Assembly: GCA_030278955.1 (NCBI GenBank)
Contig: JAOANR010000006.1
Span: 59,819,060-59,883,059, forward strand
Source: Hygrophila difformis
Lineage: Eukaryota > Streptophyta > Magnoliopsida > Lamiales > Acanthaceae
DNA: 64,000 nt
Reading direction: 5' to 3'
The notes beneath the pieces were generated by a model that had not been told where the DNA came from, ran no database searches, and saw nothing but the letters and a program-made list of their open reading frames with translations. Each line of letters starts with the position of its first letter. Positions within the stretch are counted from its first letter, which is position 1. Below are positions 60,680 through 64,000 of this stretch, piece by piece. A program made the translations under genes and the position numbers.

Positions 60680-63600
60680 ATGGAAAATCCCCCTGCTCCT
60701 GTTACTGCTCTTTCTGCTGATCTTCTCAGAGTTGAGAACTCTTTTGCTTCTCATTCCGCAGTTCGTCTCCTGCCTGAGGGCTTCTATTCCTTAGGTCCGT
60801 TGGGCATTCCTGAGGATATTGATGAATGTACTGCTCGGATTTTTGATAATCGTTCTGTTCTCCTGTATGAGCCTTGTTTATCTTCCAAGCTTTTCCCCTC
60901 ATCTTTCGCTAATTGGTCTTCGCCCTCTCCCGATTATGTGGCGTGGTATCATCATCTCGAACCCCACTGTCATGACTCTTGGAATAAGTCATATGTTTAT
61001 CGTATGATTTCTCTTAGTACCTTGCCACTTCCCACAGATCTTCGCCCTATTCAAGCCCTTCTTTGTTTTTGGAATTCTTCTGTGAACTGCTTCTGTTTCC
61101 CTTGGGGGATGATGACTTCCACCATTCAGGATGTGAAACTTCTCCTAGGTCTCTCTGTTCGTGGGGATAACCTTGCCATCATGTCGTTGCCCAAGGAGAA
61201 AAATACCGGCTTTTCCTCTGGCGATTCCTTTGCCAATTGGATCATTTCCCATCAGAGTGATCCTGATTCGCCTGCTCCACATCCTTCAGAGCCTCTTGCT
61301 TTCATGATGTACTTCCTTACGAAATTCTTCTGGTGTGTTCCTTCTAAGGGTGTTCTCCTCGAAACACACTCTTTGGCTTCGGCACTTCTTAATCATGTGA
61401 CCCTGCCCTCAGCCGATTTCTTCCTTGCTCATCTATATGCGGGTATTTCGGCTACTGTGTCGGGTTGGGAAAAAGGTTCGTCTGATAAAGCCCGTGGTCC
61501 GTTATGGTTCCTTCACTTGTGGTTGGTTTGGCACTTTCGCGACATTTTCCAATTTCCTCCCCATGATATTCGTCCTAATCATTTTATCGCTCCTGATCTT
61601 CTTAGAGCATCCCTTCCTCCCTTGTCGATCCCTCATTGGATCAACTATTTCCTGGGTCGTACTGTCGAACAATCCTTTTCCCATTATCACTACCGGAAAA
61701 CTGACTTTGCTTGGGTCAGGGAGATTGCTACTTCCCCCTTCGGGACTCCCCTTCCTTTAGCTTTTGCTCAAATCTGGAATAGGTGTATATTACCCCGTCC
61801 GATCTTCAATGGTTCCACATTTGTATCTGCCAAGTCTGCTATTCCTTTCGAAGTTTACAATCCCCATCTGGTCAGCCGTCAATTCGGCTTTGGTCAAGAC
61901 TTAGTGGAGGCCCTCAGAGCCGGTAGACGCCTTTCTGCTTCTGCCAGTCGTCAGCAATGCTCCCTCTATCATAAACGTTTGATCTCTTTCAAGGTTTGGA
62001 AGTTTGCTGTTCGTCCGGGGTCCGTTACCTCCCGCTTTCAGTCTTGGTGGGACGGTGTTGCTGGTGCCTTTTTTAGTGCCAACCTTGATTCGGTTCTGCG
62101 GAGGGGTGGTTTCTCTCCTATTCTGGCGTTCTCTTCTATCCCTTCATCATCTCCGGGTTCCACTCCTCAGCGCATTCTCGGTTCGTCTTCCGCTTCTCGC
62201 CCAGGTATGTTTCTTTTCTTTTCCTCTCTTCTTTGATCATTGCTTGTTCCCCCCTTTTTTTTGTGTCTCACTTATCCGATTTCTTCAGATGTTCCTCGCT
62301 CCTCTACTTCGGAACCTGGTCGAAAAAGGCCTGCTTCGCCTTCGGCCTCTCTTATCGACTTTCTCCCTCCTACTCAGACCAAAAGGCGTTCATCTCATTC
62401 ACCGCTTGGCCGAATCCCTGCCTCCCTTTTTGCGGTTTGTTACACTACTCTTTTCCTTTTCCAGACTCCTTTCTTTCGATAATTTCTTTTTCTTATTCTT
62501 GCCAGGTCCCACCCATTTTACCACAACCCGATGTTCCTCCACTTCCACCTGTGGTATCGGCCCCTCCGGTAGCCGAATTTCGCACATCGGCCAGTACCAG
62601 TAATTTGGCTGTTCACGCTAGTTCTTCTGCTGTTAATCCTCGGGGTTTGATTGAAAGTTCTATTTCGGCCGACCCTTCCGTCCCTCTTTCTGTCGATCGT
62701 CCTCAGCCTATTACGGATTCTGTTACACCCTCGTCTTTGGTCGTTCCGAAACCGACTGGCCCCCCATCTAGTGGTATGACTGCTGATGAAGCCCCTGCCG
62801 ATCAGGTCCCTTTATCGCCATTTCCTGATCGGCATGTTTTGGACGATTTCTTTTCTCCTGCTTCTCTGGTTTCTCGTCCGTCGGATCTTTCTACTCACCT
62901 TGGCGATTGTTTGGCCAAGCTGTGTAATCTAATCTGCCGGCAATCTGACGTGGAATTCGTCAACCCTAAACCGATCCTTATTCTCTTGTCTCATCTTGAG
63001 CAACAATTTCATGACGAGATGGTATCTCTGAATCTGAATGGCACTCTTCAGATGATTACGAAGTCTGTCCTCTCAATGGATCAGGAACTCATGGCTCATT
63101 TAAAAATGCGGCATAAACTTGCCGCCGAACGTGAGGCTGCAGCTTCTTCACGAGCCATCTTTGACAATTATTCTGCAGAGTATCGGGCTCAGATGAATAA
63201 GTTGTCCGAAGTGGAATCTCAGGAACTCAAACAGTCCGAGGACCTTTCTTTGATTCGGTCTGAGATAGCTAAGCTTCAACAACAAGAGAAGGATTTGGAA
63301 TTAATTTTAGCTCACACCAAGCGAAAATCGGCCGATCTGAAACAATCGATCAAAACCCTTCGTCAATCGGCCGAAGCTCCCAGGACCAAAATCTTGGATT
63401 CTCAGGAGGATGCTTCTTATCTAGCCATGCGGATCAGTTTCAACGATTTCATTCTTGGTACCTTCCAAGAAAAATGGGCCGAAACCCAGTCTTTAGTTGG
63501 TCAACTGGATTCAGCCATCAAAAGCCTTGGTGGGCAAAGTGTTGTTCACGTCTCTTCTCCACATGTCTTATTTCCTTTGGATCCTTCCGAGATAGAGTCC

Positions 63601-63908
63601 TCCCCTTCGGGCGATAACCCACCTTTGCCAATCATTCCTTCAGGTACTCTGTTCCCTTCCATTTCCTGTTGTGATTTTTCTTTTATGCTCTCTTACTTAT
63701 TATTCCCCCTTTTCCTTTTTCTCTCCTAGGGAAAACTGGTGCTTCCTGTGGTGCTGGTTCATCCACCGTTCACCTCCCACCTGGTGAAGTTGCTGGCCCT
63801 TCTTCTTCAGCGAGTCCGAATCTGATGACGTCTTCGGTTACTCCTACTACCGCTACTTCGCGAGGCTTGGATGATGCTGTTCCTCTTGATGACCAGGAAG
63901 ACCACTAA
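60680..63908 (+). CDS. Plant mobile domain (PMD) protein, intact antisense gene inside a gypsy-type retrotransposon
   Basis: Four exons: 60680-62204, 62289-62434, 62506-63643, 63730-63908. All introns are short GT-AG, and 2988 nt join in phase to 995 aa with no internal stop. Exon 1 (1 to about 508) carries the aminotransferase-like plant mobile domain. Its recognisable block is RPIQALLCFWN, then CFPWGMMTSTIQDVKLLLGL with the usual 'TIxDVxxLxGL' pattern, and a WFLHLWLVWHF segment. About 509-560 is basic (GRKRPAS, QTKRRSS), a possible nuclear signal. A Pro/Ser-rich linker follows, then a long Lys/Glu/Gln-rich coiled coil at about 760-890. Family knowledge: PMDs occur in transposons and in host genes such as MAIN/MAIL1 that affect silencing. 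It starts 200 bp inside the LTR, antisense to the element. Biochemical function unknown. Confidence 0.8.
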
Positions 63909-64000
63909 TTTGTTTTTGTATATCAATTCTGTGTTTTGACTTGTCTTTTGTCAAGTGTAAATTTCGGTCACTCCTTTTCTCTTGACAGCTGTAATCGGCC

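Noticed and set aside
60680..63908. PMD gene as an ordinary host gene unrelated to a retrotransposon
   Set aside because: Not fully excluded. The LTR-like block with TATA box and polypurine tract 200 bp upstream, and the known antisense extra ORFs in gypsy elements, make the retrotransposon reading more likely.

Overview
The window is nuclear DNA of a flowering plant, most likely a eudicot. Evidence: spliced genes with GT-AG introns, AT-rich introns and intergenic DNA, plant-type gene families and plant-type transposons. I cannot name the species. An asterid is only a guess.

Five host genes could be spliced to complete reading frames by joining exons at GT-AG (once GC-AG) sites with phase preserved throughout. 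(1) 2458-10124, minus: an ER-lumenal Hsp70 of the HSP70-17/GRP170 type (14 exons, 906 aa, signal peptide and C-terminal HDEL). (2) 12415-21849, plus: the NEMF/Rqc2 ribosome-associated quality control factor (14 exons, 1134 aa). (3) 35783-39418, plus: a peroxisomal PAO2-type polyamine oxidase (10 exons, 489 aa, C-terminal SRL, one GC-AG intron). (4) 40731-43819, plus: a mitochondrial DEAD-box RNA helicase of the RH9/RH53 (PMH) type (7 exons, 648 aa, Gly-rich tail). (5) 55585-57092, minus: a reticulon-like protein (RTNLB, 5 exons, 247 aa). Genes 1 and 2 diverge across 2.3 kb. They belong to neighbouring branches of protein quality control, but nothing in the sequence shows co-regulation.

The rest is largely transposon-derived. 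It holds tRNA-derived SINEs of two families with clear target-site duplications, a four-copy Stowaway MITE family, further MITEs, and a nested MULE-like element (22757-25576). It also holds a complete but decayed Ty1-copia element with matching LTRs and a 5-bp target duplication (27612-33038), and a 1.16-kb element that is almost all inverted repeat (33358-34516). A 3'-truncated copia element (45905-50472) is followed by a dead 4.2-kb hAT transposon (50806-55005). A poly(A)-tailed retrocopy is nested inside the hAT element.

The right end (59833-64000) looks like the 3' end of a large Ty3/gypsy element lying on the minus strand: an LTR with its own TATA box, then a polypurine tract. Just inside this LTR, in antisense (plus) orientation, is a structurally intact four-exon gene for a 995-aa protein with a plant mobile domain (PMD) and a coiled coil. 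This is the most interesting object in the window: an apparently undamaged antisense extra gene carried by a retrotransposon.
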